From Gammaproteobacteria bacterium (GTDB lineage: Bacteria; Pseudomonadota; Gammaproteobacteria; SZUA-229): DNA of 6,943 nucleotides. The notes below the pieces were generated by a model. The model was not told the DNA's origin and did no database searches. It saw only the letters and a list, made by a program, of their open reading frames with translations. Made by a program: the position numbers and the translations under genes. The stretch lies in the NCBI GenBank assembly GCA_027858635.1, contig JAQICG010000021.1, positions 1-6,943 of the forward strand, given 5' to 3'. This document shows positions 6,940-6,943 of the stretch, piece after piece. Within the stretch, counting starts at the first letter, position 1. Each line of letters starts with the position of its first letter.

Positions 6940-6943
6940 GTTG
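6932..6943 (+). CDS. nosF: Probable start of nosF (ABC transporter ATPase), cut by window edge
   Basis: An ATG at 6932 opens a frame (M-G-E-L) that overlaps the last 8 nt of nosD and runs off the window. A GGAG precedes it by 9 nt. Only four residues are visible, so the identity rests on gene order: in nos clusters nosD is normally followed by nosF, which encodes the ATPase of the NosFY transporter. The overlap suggests translational coupling with nosD. Confidence 0.5.

Overview
The window is the start of a nitrous oxide reductase (nos) cluster from a denitrifying proteobacterium, plus its divergently transcribed left flank. The core order nosR, nosZ, nosD and then the first codons of a probable nosF on the + strand is the classical nosRZDF(YL) arrangement. 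The reductase carries a twin-arginine signal peptide, as in clade I (proteobacterial) NosZ. Base composition looks moderate, near 50% GC by eye. Together with the YhcC-like fragment at the left edge and the FNR-type boxes, this suggests a gammaproteobacterium. That placement is inference; no marker gene is present to fix it.

Left flank (1-1346). At the left edge, on the minus strand, are the first 23 codons of a radical SAM protein that looks like the YhcC family (TIGR01212). A 169-nt spacer follows, containing a nearly perfect FNR/DNR-type box (165-178). Next is a minus-strand gene for a ferritin/rubrerythrin-like diiron protein (240-1214), divergent from nosR. The spacer between this gene and nosR holds a second FNR/DNR-type box (1261-1274), placed where it could serve both directions.

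nos operon (1347-6943). nosR encodes a membrane flavo-iron-sulfur protein thought to supply electrons to NosZ and to support its expression. nosZ encodes the periplasmic CuA/CuZ nitrous oxide reductase, with all expected copper ligands visible. nosD encodes the periplasmic beta-helix protein that works with the NosFY ABC transporter in building the CuZ centre. nosD starts 7 nt after nosZ stops, and the probable nosF start overlaps the nosD stop, so the set reads as one operon with coupled translation. nosZ has by far the best ribosome binding site. nosR and nosD have no ATG in a usable position and must start at GTG or TTG.

Taken together, this is an anaerobic respiration locus for N2O reduction. 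The two oxygen/NO-type regulator boxes suggest that the ferritin-like gene and the radical SAM gene belong to the same anaerobic regulon. I see no mobile element, CRISPR array, tRNA or rRNA.
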